Assembly (NCBI GenBank): GCA_002900995.3
Contig: CM035307.1
Location: forward strand, 1,240,001 to 1,304,000
Source of the DNA: Ganoderma boninense
Taxonomy: Eukaryota; Basidiomycota; Agaricomycetes; Polyporales; Polyporaceae
Direction: 5' to 3'
Length of the DNA: 64,000 nucleotides
This document shows positions 23,833-35,728 of this stretch, one piece after another. How positions within the stretch are numbered: position 1 is the first letter of the stretch; each line of letters begins with the position of its first letter. The notes beneath the pieces were generated by a model. The model saw only the letters and a list, made by a program, of their open reading frames with translations, was not told the origin of the DNA and did not search any database. The position numbers were made by a program, and so were the translations under genes.

Positions 23833-24949
23833 TTAAAGTAGGTGGATGATACGGAACAGCGTGCAGTGAATCAGGCTCGGGCGAGAAGCGAAAGGCATCA
23901 CTCCTTGAAGGATACTCGAATGGAGGCTGGTCTTTCGGCGCCAAAGCTTCTTCCTGAAGGCAATCCATGAGCAACGCAACGGAGAACTTGCGAAATGGCG
24001 CACTTCTTCTTGGTCCTGAGGTCTCCACGAAGACCTCAATGCAGTGCTTCGCCTTGAACTCGCGAATGAAGCGAGGGTCCCAAAGTTCGCTGGCAATACC
24101 AAGGTCTTTGCAGCAGCGCATGAGGGCGTTGCTCTTGCACGCCTCAGTCGCAGTGGGGATGCCGTTGGGGTCGAAGTACTCCTGCTCTCCTCTAGCAATG
24201 CCAACAAGTCTGCGGTCCCATCCGTGGTCAACACCAATGCTCTGTCGAATACAGAATACATGTACTCACCGACCCAGGCAAACCAGGGCGTACTCCCTGC
24301 TCACAACCCTCGGCCCAACGTTTGTCTCACTGCGAGGCGCAAGGCCCCACCCGCCAGGCCCGAATGCCTTGTTCAGGACGCGACGGTACTTGATTTCAGG
24401 GAGGTATATCAGGCCGTCTGCGATGCAAACGATGAGTGAGACACACTGAGTCTCAGGGGTCCAGCGGTTGGCTCATGACGTACCTGGTTTCATCTCAACG
24501 TCCATAGGGTCCACGGGGGCAAGTAGGGTCTCCGCGACCTCCCTGGGGAAGGCTGCGTTGACAGACCAAAGTAGCTCTTGGACCAGTCTGGTGCATTCGG
24601 GTCTGCGGGAGAACCGCCAATTGCCACGGATTCGGTGAACTCAGCGGGGACGAAGGAAGCGCTTGTGGGGGTGTGCGGAGACGTCTTGTAACGTGGAGGA
24701 AGAGGGAACGCTCTCAGGCTGCGCCAAGTACGCTTCAGGCGGGATGTCGACGTCGCTGGGGGTGGCTGCGTTGGACTTTTCTGCAGTTGTGCTTGCTCGT
24801 GCGGCGGATGTCCTGGTGGTGGTGCGTGAGGCGTACGTCGTTTTGGCTGTCGGGCGGGTGGTTGCGGTCGCATAGGCTCTCGTTGGGGTGGCCACAGGAG
24901 GAGAGAGACGAGCTTTCCCCACAGCCCTGAGCAGGAGTCGGGTGGACAT
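23833..24949 (-). CDS. MGM101: Mitochondrial genome maintenance protein MGM101
   Basis: A Rad52-related single-strand-annealing protein needed for mtDNA recombination and repair. ATG 24949 starts [18 protein letters not shown] followed by a basic, Ser/Thr-rich mitochondrial presequence. The conserved core reads [40 protein letters not shown], then [44 protein letters not shown] across a 55-base intron, and [20 protein letters not shown]. The C-terminus fits KKLWRRK followed by [10 protein letters not shown]. Three single-base breaks are apparent: near 24700, near 24550 (between STQ and FPREV) and near 23935 (between WRRK and DQPPFEYP). Read literally, the frame ends at 23833. The core is well conserved, so sequencing indels are the likelier cause. 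Confidence 0.88.
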
Positions 24950-25243
24950 GGTGGTGGTCGGGAGGAGTCGGTCGACCGTCGACGCTTGCCGTGCTTGAGC
25001 CTAAAGAGGAGGTGAGTGACGGTGACGACGCGCTCTGCTTGGCACGCGTGACCGGCGCGACGCGTCACAGCCGATCGCGACTGGCGGCTACGCGCTCAGC
25101 TTGTGTTTAGCCACCAACACGGCCGATCCTGCCCACCTCAGGCATAATCCCCGTACGTAAGTAGAGCCCACTATATGCGCAAATATCATGCATACTGAGA
25201 GGTTCCAACCTTAGGCTTGCCTGGCCCACCGTTCGCAACTTCA

Positions 25244-28200
25244 ATGCGTCCTTCTAGTTCTGGCTCTCGGCCAACTGGCCGGCAGCCTCACGCTCAGCCG
25301 GGACCTTCCAACACAAATCTCCCATCGACCACATCGCTCCGTCCTGACAAGGATGGCTGGTATGGCACAGAGCCTCAGCTGAGCCCATCCACCACCCAAC
25401 CGTCCTCAGCCGCCGGCCTTCGCCCGTCTCCAAATGCCCCGCGGCACCCTCTTTCTAATACGACAATCCGACCATCTTCAAGCGCAGCAATGAGACCTCC
25501 ATCCAGTGCAGCTATGCGACCGCCCTCAAATGCGTCTATGCGGCCACCATCCAGCGCATCTATGCGACCGCCGTCGAGCGCATCTTTGCGTCCTCCACCC
25601 ATCCGGCCGTCCCACAGCGCACCTCTCCGACCACCTTCCAGCACATCAATGCGTCCGCCGTCCAGCATGTCGATCAGGCCGTCATCCAGCTTGTCAGTTC
25701 GACCAGGATCAAGTGCTTCGACTCTCCGCCCGAGTACTAGCGCATCGACGAGGCGACCCGGCTCTCGATTATCCCAGCGGCCGCCTTCGCGACAGTCCAT
25801 CCGAATAGTTCCTTTGTGTGAGACACTCGTGACGCAAGTGACAGGCATCACCCCGGAAGAGGATGAAGAGAGTTACCAAACTGCTGTGGAGTATGTCTCC
25901 AAGAATCTGGACTCGACTTTGAGACCGGGGGCCAGCGGAGACTTCACCACAATAGACAAGGTGGTGAGAGGGTAGGTGGTTCGCATTGGCGTCCCTCCTT
26001 GGAAGTTTTTGCTGAAATTCCTTAGCCATGTCAAGAAGGCACGAATTAACTCTGCGGATGTCTTGGCGGACGCGTTGGACAAGGTGTATAAGAAACTGAA
26101 GAACCAACTCCAGAACCAGAGCGATCTTGATGCCGACATCCAGGTATGAAAGCAGACCGTGTCAATAAAACAACACATCTGAGTTGTTTTATTTTTTACC
26201 AGCGATCGCGAATGCCTGACCACCTGAAGTTCTTGGTGGGTTTCTACGTTTACATCTCAATAGCTCTTGATCTGAACTTGCCATCAGGCTTTCCTCTCCA
26301 ACCCTTCTACATCAGGAACTTTGGCGGATGCCGAAGCTATCATCGACAAGATTGACAATCCCCAGCCGGAGAAAGCGAAGCTCACATGGAAGGACATCCT
26401 CGCAGAAGAACCCCTCGAAGGCCAGCATTGGGAGGGCGCATATGGTCTTCCACCGGGAAGCACCGTTGAGAACTGGGATCATCGCAGTGATGGCAGCACT
26501 CCCTCTCTGTCACCTTGGGATAGCGAGTCAGATGACGATGAGTCGAGGTCAGCTTCCCGTTTATCTCGTATACTAGAAACACCACCTACCCCTCCCACGG
26601 ATGGAAATGGCCCGGAAGTGCCAAGGCTGGATCCTCCTCTAGATCCCATGAATGCCTACAGACATCGCCAGGATGTAGAGGAGTTGCATTCCAGACAATA
26701 TTGGAGGTCGGATTGGCGATCAGATGCTTCCATTAGTGAACAGTTCAATCTCGGGGACGCTTCATCTTTAGGTGAGAACTTCCATATAACCTACACTTTG
26801 GAACCTAATTCACTTGTGATAGCGCCATCCTTCCATCGCGTCTTGGCCTCGCGAGCCGTGCTTAGTATTGATGGGCCAAGCACGGAGGTTTGTCTCTCAT
26901 CAGCTACCATGAGTACAGAGTCTGTCTTATGCTGCAGGCAGAATTATCGACACGAGCAAGACATCGTCCGAGAAGTTGTCACAGGTCTTCAAGGCCGAAG
27001 AAACATGATGTTCACATGGGTTCACAGTGGGCCACAGCCTTTCTCATTCGTCGTGCGTGTAGTGTTCATTACAACTTCCGGTGCTTGCGAGTGACATGGC
27101 TGCCCAGCTATCCCCCTCCGCTCCCCGCCTGCTACACCTCACAGCAGGTGCTCAAACCTCCATTATCTCGTCTTTCGCCGCCCTGGCCACTACCCTTGTG
27201 CACCTCCGCAAGTTCACCTCCGCGATCTTCGCTAAAGCAGCAGGCAGCACGCTGCCCCCTTCTGACAGTCAAGGACAGCCAGCGTATCTCTCACGGGTCC
27301 AACGACGAAGCACACAGACACTCGAAGCGTTCGCGGACGCCCTCGACACGGAGCTCCGCGCGTTCGACGGCTGGTGCGCACACCGCGAAGAGGACATCTG
27401 CCACGCTCGAGCCGGGGTCGGCGACAAGCTCGTCGTGTCGCTCCTGAGCCTCGAGAAAGCCATCCGGGACAACTTCAGCACGTCCTTCCCCGTCCTCCTC
27501 GACATCGTGCGCACGGTTGTGCGGCGTTCACAGCGTCTCAACGACAAGGACGAGACTCCGGAGGTGTGGACACTCCCTGACCTCCCCCAGCGCACCTCGC
27601 CCTCGACCGTCACAGCCATCCTGCTCGATGCCCTCCTGGCTGCCGCCCAAGAGCACGCCTCGATGGGCGATGAGGTCACTTCGCGCGCCATCGTGCGGGT
27701 CTTCACCGCCAGTGCGGAACCGGTGTGGGTCATGATACACAGGTGGATGCTCGACGGGATGCCGGTGCGCGATGGACAGCTCGGCACGTTGCCACAAGCC
27801 GGAGCTCCAATGTATTCTCCCCTGAGAGCACTCCAGGACGAGTTCTTCGTGGAGGACAACGAGATGCTGATGCTCGACCCCGACTTCTGGGCCGACGGTT
27901 TTGCGCTCCGCGACGGACACGTCGTTGAGGGTACAGATGCAGATGCGGGCGCGGAAGGACGATCGACGAGCGTGCCTATCTTCCTCGTGCATGTGGCGGA
28001 GCTCGTGCTTGCGACGGGAAAGGTGACAGGGCTGCTGCGCGTTCTAGGTGTATCGTCTCTCTTCGATGGAGAGCCTTCGTCGGTTGGGAGCGACTACGAA
28101 AGCGGTGGATGGCGGACTGGCGGTCATTCAAGGCCCTCCTCGAGCGGCCGCAGCTGCACGAGTTCGTCGATGGTCCGGGAGAGGTTATTACGCTTTCATC

Positions 28201-29783
28201 GGAAGGTCCTGCCGCGTCATCGGAGAACCTCTCTCGTATCGTGTACGACGAGCTACTGCCGTACTCGGAGGTCGCACACGAGGCACTGAGGAAGGTCCTG
28301 GTGGACGAATGTGAGCTTTGGGAGCACCTGAACGCCATAGAGGACGTGTTCCTAATGCGCAGAGGCGACGCAATGTCCCACTTTGTTGACATCCTTTTCA
28401 ACAGGGTGCGTCCGCGGTATTCCGCAAGCATCATCATTGTCGTCTGCTGACCATGCCCTACATTGACCAGATGGACACACGCGAGCGGTGGAACGACTTC
28501 CACTTCATGAACTCCGCCTTTCGCGACGTCGTCGCGCTCTACCGCGGGCGCACCCGCTGGATCGACGCCTCTCTCGTGAGGTTCTCCTTCCCGAAAGCCC
28601 AAGGGCAAAGCGCACTGCAGGAGAAGAACATCGCCCAGACGGTCCGCGCACTCGACGGGCTGCTTATCGAGTACGCGGTGCCGTTCCCGCTCACGTATAT
28701 TTTCACTCCGCGAACGATGCGGGTGTATTCGACCATCTTCACACTCGTGCTGCAGATACGCAGGGCGAAGAGCGTGCTGGAGAGGATATTGGTGCGCGGT
28801 GGGCTCGCTGCTGGCAAGCTGCTGGATGCGGAAATGAAGGTGTTCTACGCGATGCGCGGGAGGCTGTCGTGGTTTGTCAAGTGAGTGGCGAAAGTCGCGC
28901 TGCTTCGCCTCGTACCTTACAGGCCTGACATCTCGCCCAGCACCTTGCTTAACTTCGTAACGACAAATGTGAGATACTTGAGCAGGAGGGAATGCGTAAT
29001 TTGGCTGACAAATGCACAGGTTCTCCATACGCAAATCCTCAAGTTTCACGAGGCGTTTCGAGAGGCAAAGTCATTCGACGACATGATCCGGCTCCAGAAT
29101 GAACAGTGCGTAGTTTAGGTTCTTAATTTATGTGCCTGCAACGAGCTCACACCCACGTCGACCAGTTTGGACAAGCTAGAGGGGCGATGCCTGCTGCAGA
29201 AGAACGTAAGCCTCCCATACGCCTCACATCGCAGCGTCCTCTCAGCGCCAGCTCACACCCGGCCACACAGACCGTCGCGCTGCACCGCGCGATCATGTCC
29301 ATCCTCGATATGTCGCTGCACTACACCGAGTGTTTCGTCGCCTTCGCCGGCGACACGACACACGACATCTCTCGCGCCTCGCTCCTCGGCCACGGACACC
29401 GGCACCGGCACCGGCACCGCAGCCGCCGCCTGCGCGCGCAGCGGCGCAACGTCATCGCCTTCTCGGACGCGCCGTCGCTCCTGCGCCGTCACGACTCGGA
29501 CTCGGACGACAGCTCGGCGGACGAGGAGGGGCTCGACGAGGAGAGCCTCGCGGGGCGCTCCGGGCGCGAGCCGTCGTTCTCGTTCGGGGCGTCGACCGCG
29601 GGCTCGGCGTCGGCGTCGTTCGCCGAGGACGGCTTCCTGGCGCGGCTGGACAAGATGTCGTCGGAGCTCGACGCGCTCGTGCGCTTCGTGCGGAGGGGCG
29701 TGGAGAGCCTCGCGGCTGGCGCGGGCGAGGCTGCGCCGGCGTTTGGGGTCTTCGCGTTCGCGCTGGAGGATTGGGACCGGTAG
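25244..29783 (+). CDS. Gamma-tubulin complex component, GCP5-like
   Basis: GCP-family proteins build the microtubule-nucleating gamma-tubulin ring. ATG 25244 starts MRPSSSGSRPTGRQPH, then a long repeat tract of (M/L)RPPSSAS units. The GRIP1 region includes ETLVTQVTGITPEEDEESYQ, ARINSADVLADALDKVYKKL, LTWKDILAEEPLEGQHWEGA and the hallmark VTGLQGRRNMMFTW. GRIP2-type sequence follows: HVAELVLATGKVTGLLRVLG, EALRKVLVDECELWEHLNAI, MLDMSL-like AIMSILDMSLHYTECFVAFA, and a last exon ending LDALVRFVRRGVES...FALEDWDR. GCP5 is favoured over GCP4 or GCP6 from the N-terminal layout but not proven. Near 28070-28105 the frame shifts by one base before WMADWRSFKALLERP. A His-rich HGHRHRHRHR insert lies near 29390-29420. 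Confidence 0.78.
25465..25760 (+). repeat. Coding 24-base minisatellite, (M/L)RPPSSAS repeats
   Basis: About a dozen imperfect tandem copies of a 24-base unit encode MRPPSSAS-like octapeptides near the N-terminus of the GCP5-like protein. Codon changes between copies are mostly synonymous or swap Met/Leu and Ser/Pro. The frame is kept throughout. Copy number is likely to vary between strains. Confidence 0.8.
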
Positions 29784-30268
29784 TTTTGGGGGAGCTTAAG
29801 AATGTAGTGGATTTGTTTTGGGGACTTTTAAGATTCGGACGACGGTAAGATACTACTCGCTTTTGCTGCTCTGCTCGACCTCCGACAGTTTTTCCAACAA
29901 AGAATTGGTGAGGATTAAGTGAGGATTAAGTACAGCGACCTGAGACTATGACTACAGCAGTAGTGTACAGAAGATGTGGGTGCGCGGGCGGTGACGGCGG
30001 CCTGGTACGACATCAGGTGGTACTGCTACATGAGGTCCGGAAGGGGAAGGTGGGTCCAATGGGTATGGTGGACATTCGAGTGAAGTGGGCAGATCCATGA
30101 GGCGGATCCAATAAGTCAGTTGGATGGGCGAGTGGGGAGAGAAGTAGAACAATGAGGCATACGTGCGTGCAGTGGAACGCAGCAAACTGCGGTTATTCAG
30201 GTCCACAGGGGAGAGAGGAGCTGCATAGGGAAAGGAGGTATCGCAGGGAACACACAAAACGTTCAGAT
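29784..30268. other. Convergent intergenic region
   Basis: About 485 bases between the ends of the GCP5-like and VWA genes. It should hold both polyadenylation regions. A short direct repeat, GTGAGGATTAAGTGAGGATTAAG, near 29907-29930 is the only notable feature. Confidence 0.5.
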
Positions 30269-31741
30269 TCAGCTCGACATGACGCTCAGGCCACCTCTCC
30301 GGTCGACTCGGCGGTTGATACCTCCCAGGAGGATCTTAATGATAGTCTCTGCGCTGAGCTGACCTCCAAGGTAGGGCGTCGTGTCCACGATGTCGCGGAC
30401 GCCCTGCTCCGAGGCGATATCGTCATCTAGTTGCTGCAGGAAGCGAGTCGCGTTCCGATCTGTGCCAATCTGGACAAACTGGATGCCCAGCTATTCGACA
30501 AAGGTGAGCAACATTGCCACCTTCTTCGGGGTGCGAGAATAGTCTTACCTGACTCAGTAGATATCCGTCTTTATCTAACCTACGTGCTGCGTTCACGATC
30601 ACCTCTGCGGGGTCGTCGGCTGAGGAGTCAAAGTCAGCACGTTTCCACGGAGCGGTAATTAGTATGGAAGACTCACTTGCGGCACCGTCTGTGATGACGA
30701 TGTAGTTGACAGGCTTTACCGAGTCTTCACGTCCCGAACGCTTGGCCAGGTCTAGTTCATTCAGATACTGCCGCAGCAGCCTATCGAGCTTGTCGCCGAT
30801 CGGGGTGAGCCCGTTGGGACGCACGCTGTCGAACAGTCGCCGGACCTGCTCGGCTTTCTGTTTGGCAGAGGGGGCGAATTAATCAGTGGCTCAGAATGAC
30901 TACCGCATTGTGAAATATTCATATATCGCATACCTTCAAGTTGTTGCCCTCCTTGCGGCTGTTCAGGAAGCAGACGTCGATGCCGTCCGCGTCGTAGTTG
31001 GCGGCGGTGTCGGCGAGGGTGGCCAGCGCGTTGCGTGCCTACAAATAGACACAGACGACGTTAGCTCCGAGAGCCAAGTGGATTTAAGAGGCGGAAAATG
31101 GAACGGCGACCGACCTCTGTCCACCGGTTCTCCTTGGTCATCGAGGCGGAATCATCGACGACGATGACGGTGTTATATCGCCTGAGGATCTCGAGCGCGT
31201 TCTCGTAGCTCTCCTGGCGCATCGGCCGACGGAGATACGCCAACCGCTCCTCCTCGGTCGTCCATCGCGGGGCAGCGTCCACATCTGCAGTACGGGATGC
31301 CGAAGCCACCAAACCATTTGCAACCGGGGCTGGTGGAAGGGCGCGATCTACGTTCACTTGGGCAGCACCGTTATAGCTAACTGGCCGTTGGCGGAACGGG
31401 TTCCTGCTTCTCGTCGCGTCCTGCGAACGTGATCGTTGGTGCGCCTGTGGCGCAGGTACGCTCAGCAAGTTGTGGTTAACAGTGTTGTCGGATGTTGGGC
31501 TGTTGACAGGGACTCTGAGGGCCTCTTGGTACGACGGTGGCGGGGCTTGGGACCCAGGATGTTCGCCATGTACGAGTGCAGACCTCGTTCGTCTGTGTGT
31601 CCCTGAAGAGGATGCCTGGCTAAGTGCGTGAGCAGTGGCGCGGCGGTGGACTCCATCTGCGGTTTTGTCATCGACACCCTTGAGAGGGCCGGGGTTGGAG
31701 ATGTATGCGGCGCTAGGGGCCTTAGAAGAGGAGTTTCCCAT
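30269..31741 (-). CDS. VWA-domain protein with N-myristoylation and PPxY motifs
   Basis: ATG 31741 starts MGNSSSKAPSAAYISNPGP, which fits the MGxxxS/T consensus for N-myristoylation and suggests membrane attachment. A disordered region of about 130 residues contains APPPSYQEALR, a PPxY motif of the kind bound by WW domains of Nedd4/Rsp5 ubiquitin ligases. The VWA domain follows: TVIVVDDSASM (MIDAS DxSxS), ATLADTAANYDADGIDVCFL, VRPNGLTPIGDKLDRLLRQY (MIDAS Thr region), VNYIVITDGAAS (MIDAS Asp) and FVQIGTDRNATRFLQQLDDD. It ends RRGGLSVMSS. About five short introns fit with no frame break. The family is common in basidiomycetes. A role as a metal-dependent, membrane-tethered adaptor for ubiquitin ligase is inferred from motifs only. 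Confidence 0.8.
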
Positions 31742-32335
31742 CTGGAGCTTGGATGAGGATGGGGTCTGTGTGGCTGAATATCTGGACGGGAGGGTGAAAG
31801 ATCAGTGGCTTGCGCGTTGGTGGAGAGCGCGGTCTTTATGTAAGTAAACAAGCGTTCCGACTTTGAGGAGAGACTCAAGAGGGCTGTGGACGGGAGAGCG
31901 CCCAAGACGGAAGGCGTCGTGGCGGCGTTCCAGACAACACCGCTTTCGTCTGCAAGCGTCGCCTCCATATGTTAGAAAGTCTCTCTCGAATATTGTCACC
32001 GCCATCTCTGTCCTACAGGAGCTCATGACGACTACAAAGCATTGCATCACCTTCTTCAAAGAACACCTAGTCTTAACTACCAACGACAGGCGGCCCCTCG
32101 AAGCTGTACAGCCATGACTTGGCCCCGCAGAGCAATTCAAGATCAAGCATTCAGCACAAGCCACCTCCTGGCCTGCGAGAAGCACGTTTATCCGGATCCC
32201 AAACCACGACATGACTCTGAACACAACCAGTGCGATCGACGTCCTTCTAGGATAAGTATCCGATGATGATCGATTCACCTGCCATCCTGCGGCGCCGGGC
32301 GGCACCCAGCGGCACCCAGGCCCCGCGGTCCGCGT
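31742..32335. other. Intergenic, upstream of VWA gene
   Basis: About 590 bases between two same-strand genes. Purine- and pyrimidine-rich stretches lie close to the VWA start. No gene or repeat is supported. Confidence 0.5.
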
Positions 32336-34109
32336 TCACTGCAGCATCGCAAACGGCGCGGGCCTATCCGCCAGCCGGGGAAATGCATCCGTCTTCGCGA
32401 TGACCACCATCTGCTTTTCGTGCGAGATGTAGCCTCGCATGAAGCCCCTGTACACCATGTTCGCCACCAAGCACTCTGCCTCCTCTGCGGTCATCTCCTC
32501 CTGCCCCGCGATCAGCAGCGCCGCGTGGAACATCGAGATCGGTATCCGCGTGCTCTTCTCTGCCGCGATCCACCTAGGGTGTGCAGCGGAAGATGGTTAG
32601 ACAGGTGTGCGACAGCAGGGCGGTGGAAAAACCACATATGAGGTCTCTCCGACTCACACTCGGCGGAACAGCCCTCTTATGCAGAGCTCGCGCGCTCTCT
32701 CCAGCGTCAGCCACAAATTCAGATCGACCAGCCGCCGCTCAAACCGGTCGAGCGATGCGTCGTAGGACCGGATGTCGCCTGTCCGGATAGCCATGATGAA
32801 CGGCGAGTACAGGTCTTCCAGGACGGGGAACCGCTGGAGCAGCTCTTTTGAAGGGAGGTGTCCTCGGAACATTCGTAGCGGTATCAAGTAAGTCAACACA
32901 CGCCTTCACGTCCTGTCAGTCCAAAGCCAAGAGTCCTGTTCATCGCCAGGGGAACTCACTCGTGGTTGCTATGTGCACCCGTATAACAGTTGTAGAAGGC
33001 TTGTGTCAACTCTTGCTCTGCCTAGAGGAACATATCAGATGGATTATCTCTCATGGTGTACAGGATCGGACTTGCCTTCGCGAAGTCTTCGCTGAGAAAG
33101 CTGAGCATGCCGATGTAGTATCTGTATGTCACCTAAAGCAGAATGTTCAGTACGCGATCAGTGCGATACAGCACAGGTTGGTCCTCGCCTGATGGGCACG
33201 AGGATACTGTGATAGTGGTGGGATATCCGGGTTGGCCTCGATGGCACGGAGGATGTTTTTAGACAACGATATTCGTTTTACCTATCTGCGGGTTGGCTTT
33301 CTATCCAGAATATATATGCAGAATTCGAACGTACCCGGAAGTAGCATTTGAGAATCAATCCGACCACGTAATACACACCCCATTTGCGTGATTCCTGAAT
33401 GGGTGACTGCCTGGCGCATATATGAGCATGGCACGACACAGCAGGTCAAGACGCCGTTCACCTGTCTGTCACACAGTTGGAGAACGCCTTCATGATGATA
33501 CGCGCTGCCTCCTCCATACTCGCAGTGCCTTCTTGTCCATTTGATACACCTTCCAGTCGGCCTGTCCCTAGGTGAGTGCGGGGTTCTCGTCGTAGGGAGA
33601 GTAGACTCACATCAAACGCGAGGTCACGCAGGTCCCTCAAAATGGAGAACAGCGCAGGTAGGGTCCAGCCGCTGTTGGTGGCGAAGAACCGCAAGAACAG
33701 CCTGGGGACGGTGGGACGGACGTGTGTGCTTTGAGTGAAGCATTTGCGTGCGGCGCCGGACCAACTCACTCACGAAAGTAGGGTGCACTCCTCCTTGAAC
33801 GCCTCCGTCGCCCGCTTTTTGCCACAGTGGTTCACAACCAAGACATACTGGATCGCGATCTCGTCCCAAGGGCTCTCCAAGCTGCCTCATAGTGAGATAA
33901 TGATTGCCTCTGGGATACGGAAAATGAGAAAGAGAATGTGGCGCGCGGAGAGGTCTGGAACGCACTGTGATATTTCCTCGGAAGTCTTTGACCAAAGCCT
34001 TTCCGTGTTCGCTCGTCGGTTTCAGAAGGTAGGCGAGTTCAGGACCTTTCTCCTCCCGTAACGACGCCGCCAGTTGTGTCAAGAAGACTGAGAATTTCTG
34101 CGACGCCAT
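32336..34109 (-). CDS. CSN12: PCI-domain protein, CSN12/PCID2 (Thp1-like) family
   Basis: PCI proteins of this family act in COP9-associated or TREX-2 mRNA export complexes. ATG 34109 starts MASQKFSVFLTQLAASLREE. Exons then give GPELAYLLKPTSEHGKALVK, ESPWDEIAIQYVLVVNHCGK, LFLRFFATNSGWTLPALFSI, ADWKVYQMDKKA, SRKWGVYYVVGLILKCYFR and VTYRYYIGMLSFLSEDFAKA. The PCI winged-helix part follows: YLIPLRMFRGHLPSKELLQR, FPVLEDLYSPFIMAIRTGDI and AECLVANMVYRGFMRGYISH, ending RPAPFAMLQ. Length and order match CSN12 better than yeast Thp1, but the two are paralogous and eye assignment is not final. About eight introns fit and no frame break was found. Confidence 0.82.
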
Positions 34110-34588
34110 AAGCATGAGCAGCCTCCGTTCCGGAGCACAGAAAAACCACAGGCAGAGGACAGGATGAAGTTCAAGAAGGCGGCAAGACACTCGTCGGCGA
34201 CCGTCGACGTTCGCACTTTGGACCAGGCTGCGTGACCCTATGATAGGGTTATCCCGGCATCCAGCGGGCCGGTGCGTCATCGACGAAGTGGCCAACGAAA
34301 GCGGAACATGCTGAGACTCTGGACAGTCGAAATGCAGCCTACATAGGACTGCGGAATCCTTACTGTGCCTCTCAATAATCGCTCTCAATGCTTCCCACAG
34401 AGATAACAGCGAGCACATTATCTGACCAACATCTCCCCAACATTGACAGCAGATGAGCTCAGATTGCGTCACTGCACGAGCTTGGGCGCCGCTGATTACA
34501 TCCAAGGACACTTGCAGTGAGCACAGGGACTGTATCTGTATCTCTCTTCTCTCTTACGTCGACCACATCATCCTCTCAACAACTGAAG
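34110..34588. promoter_or_regulatory. Divergent promoter region, CSN12-like / DsbA-like genes
   Basis: About 480 bases between two divergent starts. Pyrimidine-rich sequence (CTCTCTTCTCTCTTACG) directly precedes the DsbA-like start, typical of fungal transcription start regions. No specific factor site is claimed. Confidence 0.4.
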
Positions 34589-35588
34589 ATGGCTCTCCAG
34601 CCCTCCTTCCAAAAGTCCCTGGTGATCGCGGGCAGATACGACGCCCCACACACGCTCGAAGTCTTCCGTAAGTGCCGCGGACACAGTCACCGTGCCAGAT
34701 CCACCCCGATAGATGCGCACTGCAGCTTGCAGCTTGCAGCTGCGGGGAGAGGATGGAATGCGTGGAACTGATGATCGCCTTGTGCTTCAGTGGACTACGT
34801 CTGCCCGTTCTCCGCGAAGATGTCGCTCGCAATCGACAGCGTGCTCCGGCCCCTCTTCGCCCCAGGCGGCAAGTACGACGGGAAGGTCAAGCTCATCTTC
34901 CGGAACCAGGTCCAGCCCTGGCACGCCAGCTCGACTCTCGTGCACGAGGCCGGTCTCGCTGTATGTCCCTTGCTTCACCCCTCGGAATCGTCCCTTCGGC
35001 TCCCCGTATCATATTGTGTCCCTGCCGGTTGCTGCATCTCGCACTGACTGAAGCTACCCGCACCCTCGGGAGCCACGTTCTATTGAACCTTGCTTTTACA
35101 TACGGGGGCGAGACGGAGATGAAATGGACGGAGTGACTGAATGGCTGGCTGGACAGGTGTCGCGTGTGGCCCCGCAGGACTTCTGGAAGTTCTCGCTCGC
35201 GCTCTTCAAGGCGCAGGACGAGTACTTCGACATCCCGACGTCCACGCTCACTCCGCTCCAGATCCGAGAGAAGCTCGCCAAGCTCGTCGGCGACGCGATC
35301 GGACAGGACAAGGTTGCGGCGTTCCAGGACACCCTCGCGCTCAAGTCCAGTCCGAACGGCGGAAATGCCGTCACGGACGACCTCAAGTACACCAGTACGT
35401 GTTTCGGTTAAATGTCCGGGCGGAGTGGCTGAATGGACGGCAAAAACACCGCAGTCAAGTTCTCGAGGCAGAACAGCATCCACGTCTCGCCAACCGTGCT
35501 CTGGGATGGCCTCGTCGCAAACGAGATTTCGAGTTCTTGGGATGAGAAGGAGTGGAAGGAGTTCTTGGAGAAGAAAGTCACTGTCTGA
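34589..35588 (+). CDS. Thioredoxin-fold (DsbA-like) protein
   Basis: ATG 34589 starts MALQPSFQKSLVIAGRYDAP and HTLEVF. Exon 2 begins DYVCPFSAKMSLAID, the position of a DsbA/thioredoxin active site, here C-P-F-S with only one cysteine. Next come VKLIFRNQVQPWHASSTLVH and EAGLA, then an all-helical insert, SRVAPQDFWKFSLALFKAQD and FDIPTSTLTPLQIREKLAKL. The last exon has the cis-Pro strand IHVSPTVLWDGLVANEISSS and ends KKVTV. Three introns join in phase. The protein is about 225 residues with no signal peptide, so likely cytosolic. The single Cys suggests a glutaredoxin- or GST-like rather than disulfide-oxidase role (inference). It converges on GatB with 140 bases between. Confidence 0.78.
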
Positions 35589-35728
35589 GATCGCAGCCAT
35601 GGGGAATCTGGGGTGGATACAGTAAGCAGTGGATAGGATTAATGTATCATTAGTGTAGATGACGACTGGTGTCCTGGAAGCAAACATGCAGCATGAGAGT
35701 CGGACGTGCGCTGAGATGCTCGGGTATG

